A DNA stretch of 64,000 nt from an uncultured Gammaproteobacteria bacterium (GCA_913061515.1 CAJXSF010000012.1:1-64000); one strand, 5' to 3'; shown: positions 19,599 through 28,975, numbered from the stretch's first letter. Numbers and translations are program-made. The notes: generated by a model from the sequence alone, not told the origin.

Positions 19599-20783
19599 AT
19601 GAAAAATCTATTGCTAAAACAGAATTTATTACACTTGCCTTTAAAACCGATTTTATTACTCAGTTTGAGTCTTATTCCCATCGCTTGCCAAAGTATCGAT
19701 CTCTATCGCTTTGAGCGACAAATGATCGATGCAGATGTTACAGGTGCCTTTGATCTTAGTTTGGCAGATATCGATGGCGATGGGCTTGTTGATATCGTTG
19801 CCGTTGCCAATGATCCTGCGCAATTTGTGTGGTATCAAAATCCCTCGTGGAACAAACATATCATCTCTAGCTCAGCCCGTGGCAATGTGGCCACCGCTCC
19901 CTATGATATCGATGGTGATGGAGATACCGACCTAGTATTGGCAAGTGCGCTCGAAACAAACGCGGGTGCTCAAGAGGGGCTTCTGCAATGGTTTGAGAAT
20001 CCTGGCAACCCTGAAGAGGTGCAACAGTGGTCTGAGCACACTATTAGTCGCACAACAGCGCCGCAAGCTGTGCAGTGGATTGACGTTGTTGGTAACGCAC
20101 GTAAGATTCTTGTTAGCCTTCCTCAGCGTGATGGCCAATTACGGGGTTACCCTATCCCGCGAAACCCTACCTCGAACTGGCAGAGTGTTGTGTTGGGTCA
20201 AGCATCTGCTAGGACTCATGGGCTAGCAGTAAGCGACTACAATGAAGACGGTAAAGATGAGTTGTTGATAGCCAGTGTGTCAGGCGTTGACATGGTGCAG
20301 TTCGCCACCGAAGAACAATCTGTTCTGACGAGCCGTATTGGTGAGGGTTATGAAGGAATAGCGCCAAATTCAGGCAGTGCGAAAGCCCTGCTAGGTCGGC
20401 TAAGCAATGCTCAGCGGTTTATTGCAAGTATCGAGCCTTGGAATGGAAATGAGGTCGTAATTTATACACCAAGTAATAATAACGATATGACCTGGGAGCG
20501 CGCGGTCATTGATAGCAGTTTGCTCGCGCTGCAGGCGATGGCGCTAGTAGATAGTAATAACGATGGAGTCGATGAGATTGTGGTCGCCAATAGTGCTCAG
20601 CCCTACGGTATCTATACTTATCGTTTTAATACGCAGAGTGGTCAGTGGGAACGGGAGACACTAAGTCAAGTGTCCACAGCGATTGCCGATATCGACGTAG
20701 GGGATGTCAATGGAGATGGGCGTAGCGATATCATTGCCGCTGGTCGCAGTGGGGATATCATCTTGCTACGAAGCGCTCAATAA
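19599..20783 (+). CDS. FG-GAP/VCBS repeat protein
   Basis: Repeated DxDGDGxxD motifs (DIDGDGLVDIV, DIDGDGDTDLV, DVNGDGRSDII) and an N-terminal hydrophobic export signal. Confidence 0.8.
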   Translation: MKNLLLKQNLLHLPLKPILLLSLSLIPIACQSIDLYRFERQMIDADVTGAFDLSLADIDGDGLVDIVAVANDPAQFVWYQNPSWNKHIISSSARGNVATAPYDIDGDGDTDLVLASALETNAGAQEGLLQWFENPGNPEEVQQWSEHTISRTTAPQAVQWIDVVGNARKILVSLPQRDGQLRGYPIPRNPTSNWQSVVLGQASARTHGLAVSDYNEDGKDELLIASVSGVDMVQFATEEQSVLTSRIGEGYEGIAPNSGSAKALLGRLSNAQRFIASIEPWNGNEVVIYTPSNNNDMTWERAVIDSSLLALQAMALVDSNNDGVDEIVVANSAQPYGIYTYRFNTQSGQWERETLSQVSTAIADIDVGDVNGDGRSDIIAAGRSGDIILLRSAQ

Positions 20784-20799
20784 AGGTTGAGCGCTTCGT
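20771..20799. terminator. Hairpin between convergent genes, terminator-like
   Basis: AAGCGCTCAA-TAAAGG-TTGAGCGCTT perfect stem, no strong U-tract. Confidence 0.5.
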
Positions 20800-20803
20800 C
20801 TAT

Positions 20804-22087
20804 TCAGTCCCTTGGTACGCGGTTGCCTGCTATCCAAACATCGCTCAGTGATTGGGTATTGTTGATATCGTCTAAGGGGTTGCGCTCTAATACGACAATA
20901 TCAGCCCACTTGCCCTCCTCCAGAGTTCCGAGATCGTCTAATCCGAGGCACTTTGCCGCAACACTCGTGGCTGACTGAATGACGGCGGATGGGCTCATGC
21001 CGGCATCGACCATCATGCTCATCTCCAGGTGTTCGAAATATCCTTGAAAACGGGCGGCAGGCCCTGAATCGGTGCCCATAACAATGCTAACACCGGCATC
21101 GGATAACACTTTCAAATTATGCATGGCCATAGGAAGAGCGTGGTTTTTGTAGTGTTGGGCTGTCTCACTATTTTGCACTCGAGCCTGTCGTTCTGGGTCG
21201 TTCAGGGTGGTCATGATCTCTGAGCTGACTTCCTTTGTGAAAAAGGGGTCATTGAAAAACGCCGGTTCGCTTTCATAGATAAAAGTCGACACTTCTCTTG
21301 TTAATGTTGGTGTATAGCAGACCTGGCTGCTAATAAGCGCATCAATGAATTCCTGGTCTACTTCTTGATCTCGCACGCTGTGGGCAATAAAGTCCGCTCC
21401 CGCTGCGAGCGTCGCTTTCGCGTCCTCTAGGTTGTAGGCATGCACGGCCAATGGAATGCCACGCTTTTCTGACTCGTCGGCGATGGCTTGATAGATCTCG
21501 GGAGCCATCTTGGCAGTGCGGCCTAAGTTATCATCGACTCTTATCTTGATGAAGTCCGCATTTTGATCAGCAACGCCGTTGACGGCACGCACGGCTTGCT
21601 CTGTAGTGCGCGGTGCTAGGACTGGTCCTGCCACCATAAGGCGGCTGTAATTCAACGAATAGGGATTCAAGTCGTTGCGGATCTGGAAACCCTCATACTC
21701 ATCATCGCCTAAACTGTTCACCATAGTGATACCGTAACGCGCATACAGAGCTAGTTGTCGTAACACGTTGCCGCGATCATAGTGGCCATTTTCTAATCCA
21801 AGTACTTGCCCCACATGGCCGTGCGTATTTATCAGCCCTGGCATGATGGTTTTTCCCTGTAAATCGACAATCTCTGCGTCATCTGGAATCGTTACGTTGG
21901 CGGCGCTACCGACATTGGAGATTTTCCCGTCGATACTAATCAAAACACCATTTTCGATCGGGGCATTCTCTGTGCCATCGATGATGCGAGCGCCAGTAAA
22001 GGCAAGGGTGCCAGGGGCAGCGTAGGCAACGGCACTGACAAGAGAAAGGCTAATCGCTATAAGCGCTGCGCGAGTTTTCAAGAACAT
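20804..22087 (-). CDS. Amidohydrolase family protein, exported
   Basis: Signal peptide, GKTIMPGLINTHGHVGQ, AVHAYNLEDAKATLAAGADFIAHS, MGTDSGP, GTLEEGKWADIVVLERNPL. Confidence 0.9.
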   Translation of the reverse strand: MFLKTRAALIAISLSLVSAVAYAAPGTLAFTGARIIDGTENAPIENGVLISIDGKISNVGSAANVTIPDDAEIVDLQGKTIMPGLINTHGHVGQVLGLENGHYDRGNVLRQLALYARYGITMVNSLGDDEYEGFQIRNDLNPYSLNYSRLMVAGPVLAPRTTEQAVRAVNGVADQNADFIKIRVDDNLGRTAKMAPEIYQAIADESEKRGIPLAVHAYNLEDAKATLAAGADFIAHSVRDQEVDQEFIDALISSQVCYTPTLTREVSTFIYESEPAFFNDPFFTKEVSSEIMTTLNDPERQARVQNSETAQHYKNHALPMAMHNLKVLSDAGVSIVMGTDSGPAARFQGYFEHLEMSMMVDAGMSPSAVIQSATSVAAKCLGLDDLGTLEEGKWADIVVLERNPLDDINNTQSLSDVWIAGNRVPRD

Positions 22088-22220
22088 GTATATACTCCGT
22101 TATTATTGTAAATGACCACGTTTGAGCCCACGATGAGATTTGACAGCTTATCGGTTTCTGTAGGTTAATTCCAAGTAGCCTTGGCTATATATATTTTTTA
22201 ATCACTCCTGGAGAGAATGA

Positions 22221-23036
22221 ATGGAGAACGTAAACATCAATTCAGACGTATTAATGGGATACGTCTATATCTACGGCCCGAAATTGATCGCGGCAATTCT
22301 AACGCTAGTAATCGGCTTGTTGTTGGCTAACTTCATTGTGGGAATGGTAAAGCGCATCCTCAATAAGAGTAAAGTTGACCCTTCTTTGCAAAGCTTTTTA
22401 AGCAGTTTAGTGGCCATTTTATTGAAAGTGATGGTGTATATCTCAGCCCTCGGCATGCTGGGCGTTGAGATGACCTCATTTGTGGCGATATTGGGTGCCG
22501 CAGGCTTGGCCGTAGGTTTGGCATTATCCGGCACGCTGCAGAATTTTGCTGGTGGCGTCATGATTTTGTTCTTCAAGACCTTCAAGGTCGGTGATTTCAT
22601 CGAAGCGCAGGGTTATTCAGGTAGTGTGAAAGAGATTCAGATATTCGTGACAGTACTAACTACTCCAGATAACAAAACCGTGATTATTCCTAATGGGCCC
22701 TTAGCCACTGGCACGCTTGTAAATTTCTCTGCGCAGCCAAGACGTCGTGTTGATTGGACCTTCGGGATTGCCTATGGCGATGATGTTGATAAAGCCTATG
22801 ATGTGCTCAAAAATCTAATCGCTGAAGACGAGCGAATCAAGACTGATCCGGAGCCGTTCTATGCTGTTTCGGCCTTGGCAGATAGCTCCGTCAATATAGT
22901 AGTCCGTGTGTGGGTTGATGCGGCCGATTACTGGGGCGTGTTCTTCCGCATGAACGAATTAGTGTACAAGCGTTTCCCAGATGCTGGGTTGAGCATTCCG
23001 TTTCCGCAGCGCGATGTGCACGTATATCAGAAGTAA
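22221..23036 (+). CDS. mscS: Small-conductance mechanosensitive channel MscS family
   Basis: GAAGLAVGLALSGTLQNFAGGVMILFFKTFKVGDFIEAQGYSGSVKEI is the MscS TM3/beta-domain signature. Confidence 0.93.
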   Translation: MENVNINSDVLMGYVYIYGPKLIAAILTLVIGLLLANFIVGMVKRILNKSKVDPSLQSFLSSLVAILLKVMVYISALGMLGVEMTSFVAILGAAGLAVGLALSGTLQNFAGGVMILFFKTFKVGDFIEAQGYSGSVKEIQIFVTVLTTPDNKTVIIPNGPLATGTLVNFSAQPRRRVDWTFGIAYGDDVDKAYDVLKNLIAEDERIKTDPEPFYAVSALADSSVNIVVRVWVDAADYWGVFFRMNELVYKRFPDAGLSIPFPQRDVHVYQK

Positions 23037-23112
23037 GTCACAGACTACGGTGTGTTAACGTGTTAGGCTTGCTTTGACATTTGAACGATTTAATTCGCAA
23101 AAGGAGGAAGTG

Positions 23113-23499
23113 ATGAAATTCAGTTCGTTAATTGGCAAATCTATTAATTCGGTACTCATTGCGGCGATGGCTCTGATGTGTGTGCAAGCACCCGCAATGG
23201 CAGATATCGTCAGCACAGAGCAGATTGCCACCGAGCAACGCACGGATATGCAGCGTGAGGCGGTGAGAAGCTTTCTAGACCGTGACGATGTAAAAGCGCA
23301 ACTAGAAGCGCGCGGCGTAGATGCAGACAGTGCCTCGCAGCGTGTCGATAGTTTAACTGCAACAGAGTTGTCAGAGTTGTCAATGCAGATCGATACTTTG
23401 CCTGCGGGCGAAGGGGCCATTGGCTTCGTCATAGGTCTGATCGTGATCTTTATGTTGCTGGATATTGCAGGGGTTACAGACGTATTCCCCGCAATATAG
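23113..23499 (+). CDS. PA2779-family protein
   Basis: Signal peptide, IVSTEQIATEQRTDMQREAVRSFLDRDDVKAQLEARGVD, LPAGEGAIGFVIGLIVIFMLLDIAGVTDVFP; RBS AAAGGAGGA. Confidence 0.8.
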   Translation: MKFSSLIGKSINSVLIAAMALMCVQAPAMADIVSTEQIATEQRTDMQREAVRSFLDRDDVKAQLEARGVDADSASQRVDSLTATELSELSMQIDTLPAGEGAIGFVIGLIVIFMLLDIAGVTDVFPAI

Positions 23500-24496
23500 T
23501 GTGTACGCAACAGTGCAAAAAAATGCCCGCATAATTATTGGGCTGATAGCATTAATGGGTTTGGGGGGCTGCGTGGCGGCTCCTCAATCCACATTGCTCA
23601 TTGAGAGTTTTCAACAACAATCCGAACAAAATCTTGCTTTAGATATCCCATCCCGCCTACTGCTCGAATCCGTCGCGTTTTTTCCGCAGGAATTATATCA
23701 ATGTGGGCCTGCAGCGCTGGCAACCGTTCTGCACAGCAGTGCTGTTTTAGTTCAGCCAGAAGAGCTCGTGTCACAAGTGTATGTTCCGGCAAGGCAAGGT
23801 AGCTTGCAAATAGAAATGCTTGCGGCTGCGCGTCGTTATGGCCGTATTGCCTATGTGCTGCCACCCTCATTAGAAGTCCTGTTGCAAGAGTTAGATTCAG
23901 GTCGGCCTGTACTTGTGATGCAAAACTTAGGTTTAAAGCGCTTTCCACAATGGCACTATGCCGTTGCAGTAGGCTATGATTTTTTTGAAAAGGAGTTAAT
24001 TCTGCGCTCTGGTGTAGTAAAGGACTATCGCATGAAGCTGCAGACCTTTGAGCGAACATGGCAGCGTGCTGATCACTGGGCGGTAGTGCTACTGGCCCCT
24101 GGTGAGCTCGCCGCTGATGTGGATGAGGCGGCTTATTTTGATGCGGTAAGCGCATTTGCGCGAGTTGCCGACGAAGAGGCTCTTAGCGCGGCGTATGCTG
24201 CGGGGCTTAAACGTTGGCCAGCAAGCTCGACGCTAGGGATGGGGCTTGGCAATCTCCACTATCAAAAGCAGCGCTTGTCAAAGGCAGCGCAGAGTTATTC
24301 AACAGTACTTAGGTATTCCCCCAATTATGCGGCAGCGCATAATAATCTGGCACAAGTGTTACTGGAACTAGATAGCCTAAACGAGGCACAGAGGCATGCC
24401 GAAATGGCGGTCGCAATAGGAGGGACTTTTGCGGATAATTATAAAAAGACACTTGCAACCATCAATCGTTTGCTTGCAGAGCAAGCTAATAATTAG
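23465..24496 (+). CDS. PA2778-family cysteine peptidase (C39-like) with TPRs, lipoprotein
   Basis: Lipobox LGGC, QCGPAALATVL, WHYAVAVGYD, C-terminal TPR-like repeats. The true start may be downstream, after the PA2779-like stop. Confidence 0.8.
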   Translation: MQGLQTYSPQYSVYATVQKNARIIIGLIALMGLGGCVAAPQSTLLIESFQQQSEQNLALDIPSRLLLESVAFFPQELYQCGPAALATVLHSSAVLVQPEELVSQVYVPARQGSLQIEMLAAARRYGRIAYVLPPSLEVLLQELDSGRPVLVMQNLGLKRFPQWHYAVAVGYDFFEKELILRSGVVKDYRMKLQTFERTWQRADHWAVVLLAPGELAADVDEAAYFDAVSAFARVADEEALSAAYAAGLKRWPASSTLGMGLGNLHYQKQRLSKAAQSYSTVLRYSPNYAAAHNNLAQVLLELDSLNEAQRHAEMAVAIGGTFADNYKKTLATINRLLAEQANN

Positions 24497-25718
24497 AGTC
24501 TTCCCACAACACGTCACAGCAAACAATGAACTGGGTGTTTTCGATTTCAAGTTGTAATGATAGGGTTATGCAAAGAGTTCCATCGGCTATGGAAAAATAA
24601 GGTTTCGTAGCTTGTATAAAACCAGGATTATTAACTGCGTTGCTAAAATACTCACGTCGCTTCCAACTCGCTCCTTGAGCATCAGCTAAGGCACTTAATC
24701 TATCTTTCGTAGGGATGCATATGGTCGTTGAGTTGATGTTAGAGAAACATTGTTCTCCATCGAGCGATAATTGATAAAGGCGAATGGTGCGCTGTTCTTT
24801 TAGCAAGATATCTGCCATTGTTTGCAGGTTTGCGTTCTCTTTTTCGGTGGCTTCGGTGAACTTATCAATATAGGTAGAGAGTATTTGTGAGTACCGTGCA
24901 TTGCTTAGAAGGCTAAGCTCATCGAAATTCTGATAAAGGTCTTTCCATAGGCCTGGCCGTGCTGGAATAGACTCGGATAGTAGAAACGGATGAGCGAAAT
25001 AGAAGCCCTGTACCAAGTCGACACCGCTGTCCATTGCTACAATTGCCTCCTCTTGTGTCTCAACACCTTCGGCAAGAACGATGCATTTACAATTGTGCAG
25101 CATATTAGTGACGCCTTTAATGAGGCTGCGCACACTAGGATCAATGCCTGCCTTTTGCAGCATTCCCCTATCGAGTTTTACGATATCGGGCTTAATGCGC
25201 CAGATCCTTTCGAAATTAGACTGCCCCGCGCCGAAATCATCAATGGCGATCAAAAAACCTAAATCTTTGTATTGTTGAATACAGTTTTCGAGCTCTGACT
25301 CATCATCGATCATCGACTCGAGGATTTCGATGACGATTTGATTTTCTTGATGATTGCCCTGTTTTACCAGTGTGCTTAGGAATTCTATATGACGGTCTTT
25401 GTCACTTAAGGTGTACGGGTCAATATTCAGAAAAAGCCAGGCATTTGGAGGATTTAGTGCATAGAAATTGTCGAGATGGACACGCTGGCATAAATAATCT
25501 AATTGAATGATGTCTTCACTTTTCTGCGCAGTGAATAGCTGCGCTGGAGCGACACTATTGGCATTGCTATCGATGCCACGTGCCAAACCCTCTAAGCCAA
25601 CAATCCGACGATGGGCAATGCTATAAATAGGTTGAAAGGCGGACATGATGCGAATATCGCGATGTTGCGCATAATGATTGCCCTTGTAAAACCCAAAATT
25701 GGGCACTGTCTCACTCAT
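24486..25718 (-). CDS. EAL-domain c-di-GMP phosphodiesterase with YkuI-like C-terminal sensor domain
   Basis: GLEGLAR, EILES, IAIDDFGAGQSNFERIWRIKPDIVKLD, LAEGVET; C-terminal RREYFSNAVNNPGFIQATKPYFS. Confidence 0.85.
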   Translation of the reverse strand: MSETVPNFGFYKGNHYAQHRDIRIMSAFQPIYSIAHRRIVGLEGLARGIDSNANSVAPAQLFTAQKSEDIIQLDYLCQRVHLDNFYALNPPNAWLFLNIDPYTLSDKDRHIEFLSTLVKQGNHQENQIVIEILESMIDDESELENCIQQYKDLGFLIAIDDFGAGQSNFERIWRIKPDIVKLDRGMLQKAGIDPSVRSLIKGVTNMLHNCKCIVLAEGVETQEEAIVAMDSGVDLVQGFYFAHPFLLSESIPARPGLWKDLYQNFDELSLLSNARYSQILSTYIDKFTEATEKENANLQTMADILLKEQRTIRLYQLSLDGEQCFSNINSTTICIPTKDRLSALADAQGASWKRREYFSNAVNNPGFIQATKPYFSIADGTLCITLSLQLEIENTQFIVCCDVLWEDSNY

Positions 25719-25747
25719 TTGAATTGTCTCATCGTACGAGTTTTAGT

Positions 25748-26788
25748 TTAGAAGCCTAATGGAAAGTAGAAGCCGGCACGCAGGCTAGATGATTTCTTGT
25801 TGTAGCTTATTAATGCTTCACCATAGCCTGAATAGTAACTTATATAGAACCGACTATTCACCCATCGAGACATGGGGACAATGACATCAAGCTGGTAACT
25901 GAGTTTGTCAGATTTTCTGCCAAGCATGGTTTTGAGGTCTACGCGAACCCAGTTGTTCAGGTCTAAATGGGTTGTGATCTCGGCGTTGCCAAGATAGTCC
26001 TCGATGTCTTCGTTGTAGTCCCCCAGATTCATAGCTTGCCAGTATTTTAGCGTCCACGACCATGCCTCGCTTAGACGCAGGTTGCGTGAGACATAGAGCC
26101 GGTCCCAACTGCGAGACTCGAAACTGTCGCGGCCGTTAGATTGATGCTCAAAACCGATAAGATCGAAAATATGCAACCGCGTTCTGCTGCTAGGTTTCGC
26201 TAAATTCTCTCTAAAATCCCAAAAAATCTCGGGGTTATAGTTGTGTTCTTTAAAGGGCGCAGAAGCCTCCGATATGTCCCACCAAGACCGCTGAGAATAA
26301 CCAAACTTGATGGGAGCTAAACCCTCTAGTTCCTTTATATTGGGGAATAGTCTGAACTTCATCCCTAGCTCAAACTTAATGTCGAGGGATTCACCGCTAA
26401 AAGGCGCACTCTTGTCTTCATACTCCATTGAGCCAAAGCTAATATAGTTATTTTTATAGGGTTCGAAGAAGGTGTTGCGAATTGGATTTTGGAAACTAAA
26501 CTGACGAATGCTAGCGGCCACCGCAGTGGAGTCGACAATTTGTGCATCATCGCCTATGTTCTCTTCCAAAATAGCGGTGCAGATTGCTCTGAGATCTCCG
26601 ACTAGAAGCTCATCATTTTCGGGTTTCAGAACTTGTTCCTGCAAGCAGCTCTCGACAGTGGATAGTTGAGCAACTGCAATAGATGTATTTGTGCATAAAA
26701 TAGCGGTAATACAAAAGCCACGTAACAGCGTATGCAAAAGACTGTTGCGCTTAAGTCGGTTAGACATGATGGGATCCAGGCGTGGCAT
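25748..26788 (-). CDS. pldA: Outer membrane phospholipase A
   Basis: YSQRSWWD, NYNPEIFWDF, GFEHQSNGRDSFESRSWDRLYV: OMPLA catalytic block. Confidence 0.88.
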   Translation of the reverse strand: MPRLDPIMSNRLKRNSLLHTLLRGFCITAILCTNTSIAVAQLSTVESCLQEQVLKPENDELLVGDLRAICTAILEENIGDDAQIVDSTAVAASIRQFSFQNPIRNTFFEPYKNNYISFGSMEYEDKSAPFSGESLDIKFELGMKFRLFPNIKELEGLAPIKFGYSQRSWWDISEASAPFKEHNYNPEIFWDFRENLAKPSSRTRLHIFDLIGFEHQSNGRDSFESRSWDRLYVSRNLRLSEAWSWTLKYWQAMNLGDYNEDIEDYLGNAEITTHLDLNNWVRVDLKTMLGRKSDKLSYQLDVIVPMSRWVNSRFYISYYSGYGEALISYNKKSSSLRAGFYFPLGF

Positions 26789-26861
26789 GAGGTGCTTATT
26801 GAGGTGAATGAGTGACTGTGCTTATATATCCCTATCGAGCATTGGATCGATTATATGACCC

Positions 26862-27971
26862 ATGGAGCCTTCCTTGCTACTGTTTAGCGCGCAAATAATT
26901 GCGATCATGTCTGTACTGCTTCTGGCAATTGGCTATTTAAAAACGAATGCCAATGATGCTAGCGCAAGAATATTCTTTCTGCTGACCATTGGCATTATTA
27001 GCTATTTTGTAAGAAGCATGACGATGGCGCATGTGGATCCTGCCCTGCGACTCGACCCTGGGGCATGGGGCGTGCTTCTAAATCTAGGGAGCAACGCGAT
27101 CCCAGGCTTGTTTATGTTGTACTGCTATTACGTGTTTCAGGATTCAGTCAAAATCCCCAGAATCTTGATCGGGCTATTAGTATTGCAGCTAGTGCTCGAT
27201 CACTTGAACTATCGTTCCTATCGCCCTTCCGCTTTTTTGTCGGTGCAGGCCGATAGCTCCTTAACGCAATTTTTGCTTGGCCCAGTGCCAGACTTCATGC
27301 AGTTAGTGTTTTCACTTTGCGCTGTTTTCTGGACAGCGCGTGGGTGGAGTAGCGATTTGATTGAGACGCGACGTTTCTTGCGCTGGGTGATTGTTGGTGT
27401 GCAAGGAGGTTTGATACTTAGCATCGTATTTCTAGAAAACTATCTGCTTAGTAGTGCTTCAATTTACTATGGTCCGATGCATGCAACCATCATGTACGTA
27501 GTTGCGGTGCTGACATTTGCAATGTTGCTATCGCTTCTCCATATCGATTATGTCGGATTTGGGAAGGTGATGAGAAAGGTAGCGCCATTTGTGCCACAAG
27601 AACAAGCTGACGAGACTTTGCTTGCTGATGTTCGGCATTTCAAGAAGATCTTTGAACAGGAAAGGGTCTATCGGGAACATGGTTTGACCATAGCCAACCT
27701 AGCAGCAAAATTAGATTTACCGGAATATCGATTGCGCGCATTGATAAACAAGCATTTGGGGTATCGCAATTTCAATGCGTTGTTGCACGAATATCGCATC
27801 AAAGATGCGTGTGAAATGTTGTCTGACGCCAAGCAGCGTCAATTGCCGATATTAACGATCGCGCTAACCGTAGGGTATCAATCAATCACTCCCTTTAATA
27901 ATGCCTTTCGGCAATCCAAAGGCGTTACGCCGACAGAGTTTAGAAAGAAAGCCCTCAGCGATATTGTCTAA
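26862..27971 (+). CDS. Membrane-anchored AraC-family transcriptional regulator
   Basis: N-terminal multi-TM region, C-terminal AraC HTH (LTIANLAAKLDLPEYRLRALINKHLGYRNFNALLHEYRI...GYQSITPFNNAFRQSKGVTPTEFRK). Confidence 0.88.
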   Translation: MEPSLLLFSAQIIAIMSVLLLAIGYLKTNANDASARIFFLLTIGIISYFVRSMTMAHVDPALRLDPGAWGVLLNLGSNAIPGLFMLYCYYVFQDSVKIPRILIGLLVLQLVLDHLNYRSYRPSAFLSVQADSSLTQFLLGPVPDFMQLVFSLCAVFWTARGWSSDLIETRRFLRWVIVGVQGGLILSIVFLENYLLSSASIYYGPMHATIMYVVAVLTFAMLLSLLHIDYVGFGKVMRKVAPFVPQEQADETLLADVRHFKKIFEQERVYREHGLTIANLAAKLDLPEYRLRALINKHLGYRNFNALLHEYRIKDACEMLSDAKQRQLPILTIALTVGYQSITPFNNAFRQSKGVTPTEFRKKALSDIV

Positions 27972-28906
27972 GAATGTTGTTTTAGGCAGCTTTCAAGATT
28001 GCTAGCAAGTAGCCTAGTTGCAGGCCCTGCCGACTCTGGTGCTGAAAGCATTAAATACAATTGCAGTATTCGCAGTTTGCCCTTGCTTAGTGGCAGTTGT
28101 TGCAAAGTCCCTGCACGCAAATCTTCCTCTGCCAATTGTTCAGGAATAAAAGCAAACCCTAAACCCGCGCGCACAACAGATAAACTGCTAGCAAAATGAC
28201 TGACGGTCCAGCGCTGTTCAGAACCAAGCCAACCCGCATCCTGCGTTCTTCTTTGGCCTGTATCGCGCAAGACAATCTGACGATGGGTTTTTAACTCCCA
28301 GTCACTGATTCCAGTCTCGGTAGCCTCTGGATCGCTAGCCAATGCTGTAGGCCGTTGTTCTGAAATGCGGAACAGGGGGTGATTGGGGTGAGCGACAGGA
28401 ATCATCCTGCTGAGATAAACAGGAATCCCTGAGAAACCAGTAGGGACGTTTGGCCCTATAACGATATTCGCTTTTTTCTCCAGCAAAGCCTCCTCGGTCC
28501 CCGAAAGCGAAGTTTCCAATAGGCGTAATCTGGTGAGGGGGTAGCGTTTGGAGAGTAGTTCTAGTGCTGGCATTACTTTGGCGACCCCCAATAAGGCATC
28601 GACCGCGATAGTCACTTCTGTTTCTAGGCCTTGCGCCAATTGCTTAGCGACATCTTCGGTTTCTTCAGCCTGCGCTAGTAACTGCGCCGCACGTCGATAC
28701 AGCACTTTGCCATCTTCGGTTAGTTCGGCCCGTCTGCCCACGATGCTCAGCACTGGGCGAGGTAATTGCTCATTTAGTCGAGCGATCGCATAGCTAATGC
28801 TCGACTGGCTTTTATTGAGCGCCTCAGCCGCAAGTGCAAATGAGCCTTCGTCGACAACTGACTTGAAGCTTGCCCACTGCTCAAGGGTGATTCTTGGTGT
28901 TTTCAT
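27968..28906 (-). CDS. LysR-family transcriptional regulator
   Basis: N-terminal HTH with FALAAEALNKSQSSISYAIARLNEQL; divergent to the azoreductase gene. Confidence 0.9.
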   Translation of the reverse strand: MKTPRITLEQWASFKSVVDEGSFALAAEALNKSQSSISYAIARLNEQLPRPVLSIVGRRAELTEDGKVLYRRAAQLLAQAEETEDVAKQLAQGLETEVTIAVDALLGVAKVMPALELLSKRYPLTRLRLLETSLSGTEEALLEKKANIVIGPNVPTGFSGIPVYLSRMIPVAHPNHPLFRISEQRPTALASDPEATETGISDWELKTHRQIVLRDTGQRRTQDAGWLGSEQRWTVSHFASSLSVVRAGLGFAFIPEQLAEEDLRAGTLQQLPLSKGKLRILQLYLMLSAPESAGPATRLLASNLESCLKQHS

Positions 28907-28917
28907 TACTGCAATAT

Positions 28918-28932
28918 ATCTAATTATTAGAT
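28918..28932. promoter_or_regulatory. Candidate LysR-type operator, site 1
   Basis: ATCTAATTATTAGAT, perfect palindrome of ATC-N9-GAT form in the LysR/azoR intergenic region. Confidence 0.55.
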
Positions 28933-28960
28933 CTTATAAAGGGATTTATTGCATAAATAC

Positions 28961-28975
28961 ATCAATTAATAAGAT
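28961..28975. promoter_or_regulatory. Candidate LysR-type operator, site 2
   Basis: ATCAATTAATAAGAT, ATC-N9-GAT, 11/15 identical to site 1, 43 bp away. Confidence 0.5.

Noticed and set aside
23598-24155. 185-aa minus-strand ORF opposite the PA2778-like peptidase
   Set aside because: Low-complexity His/Gln-rich translation, antisense to a supported gene.
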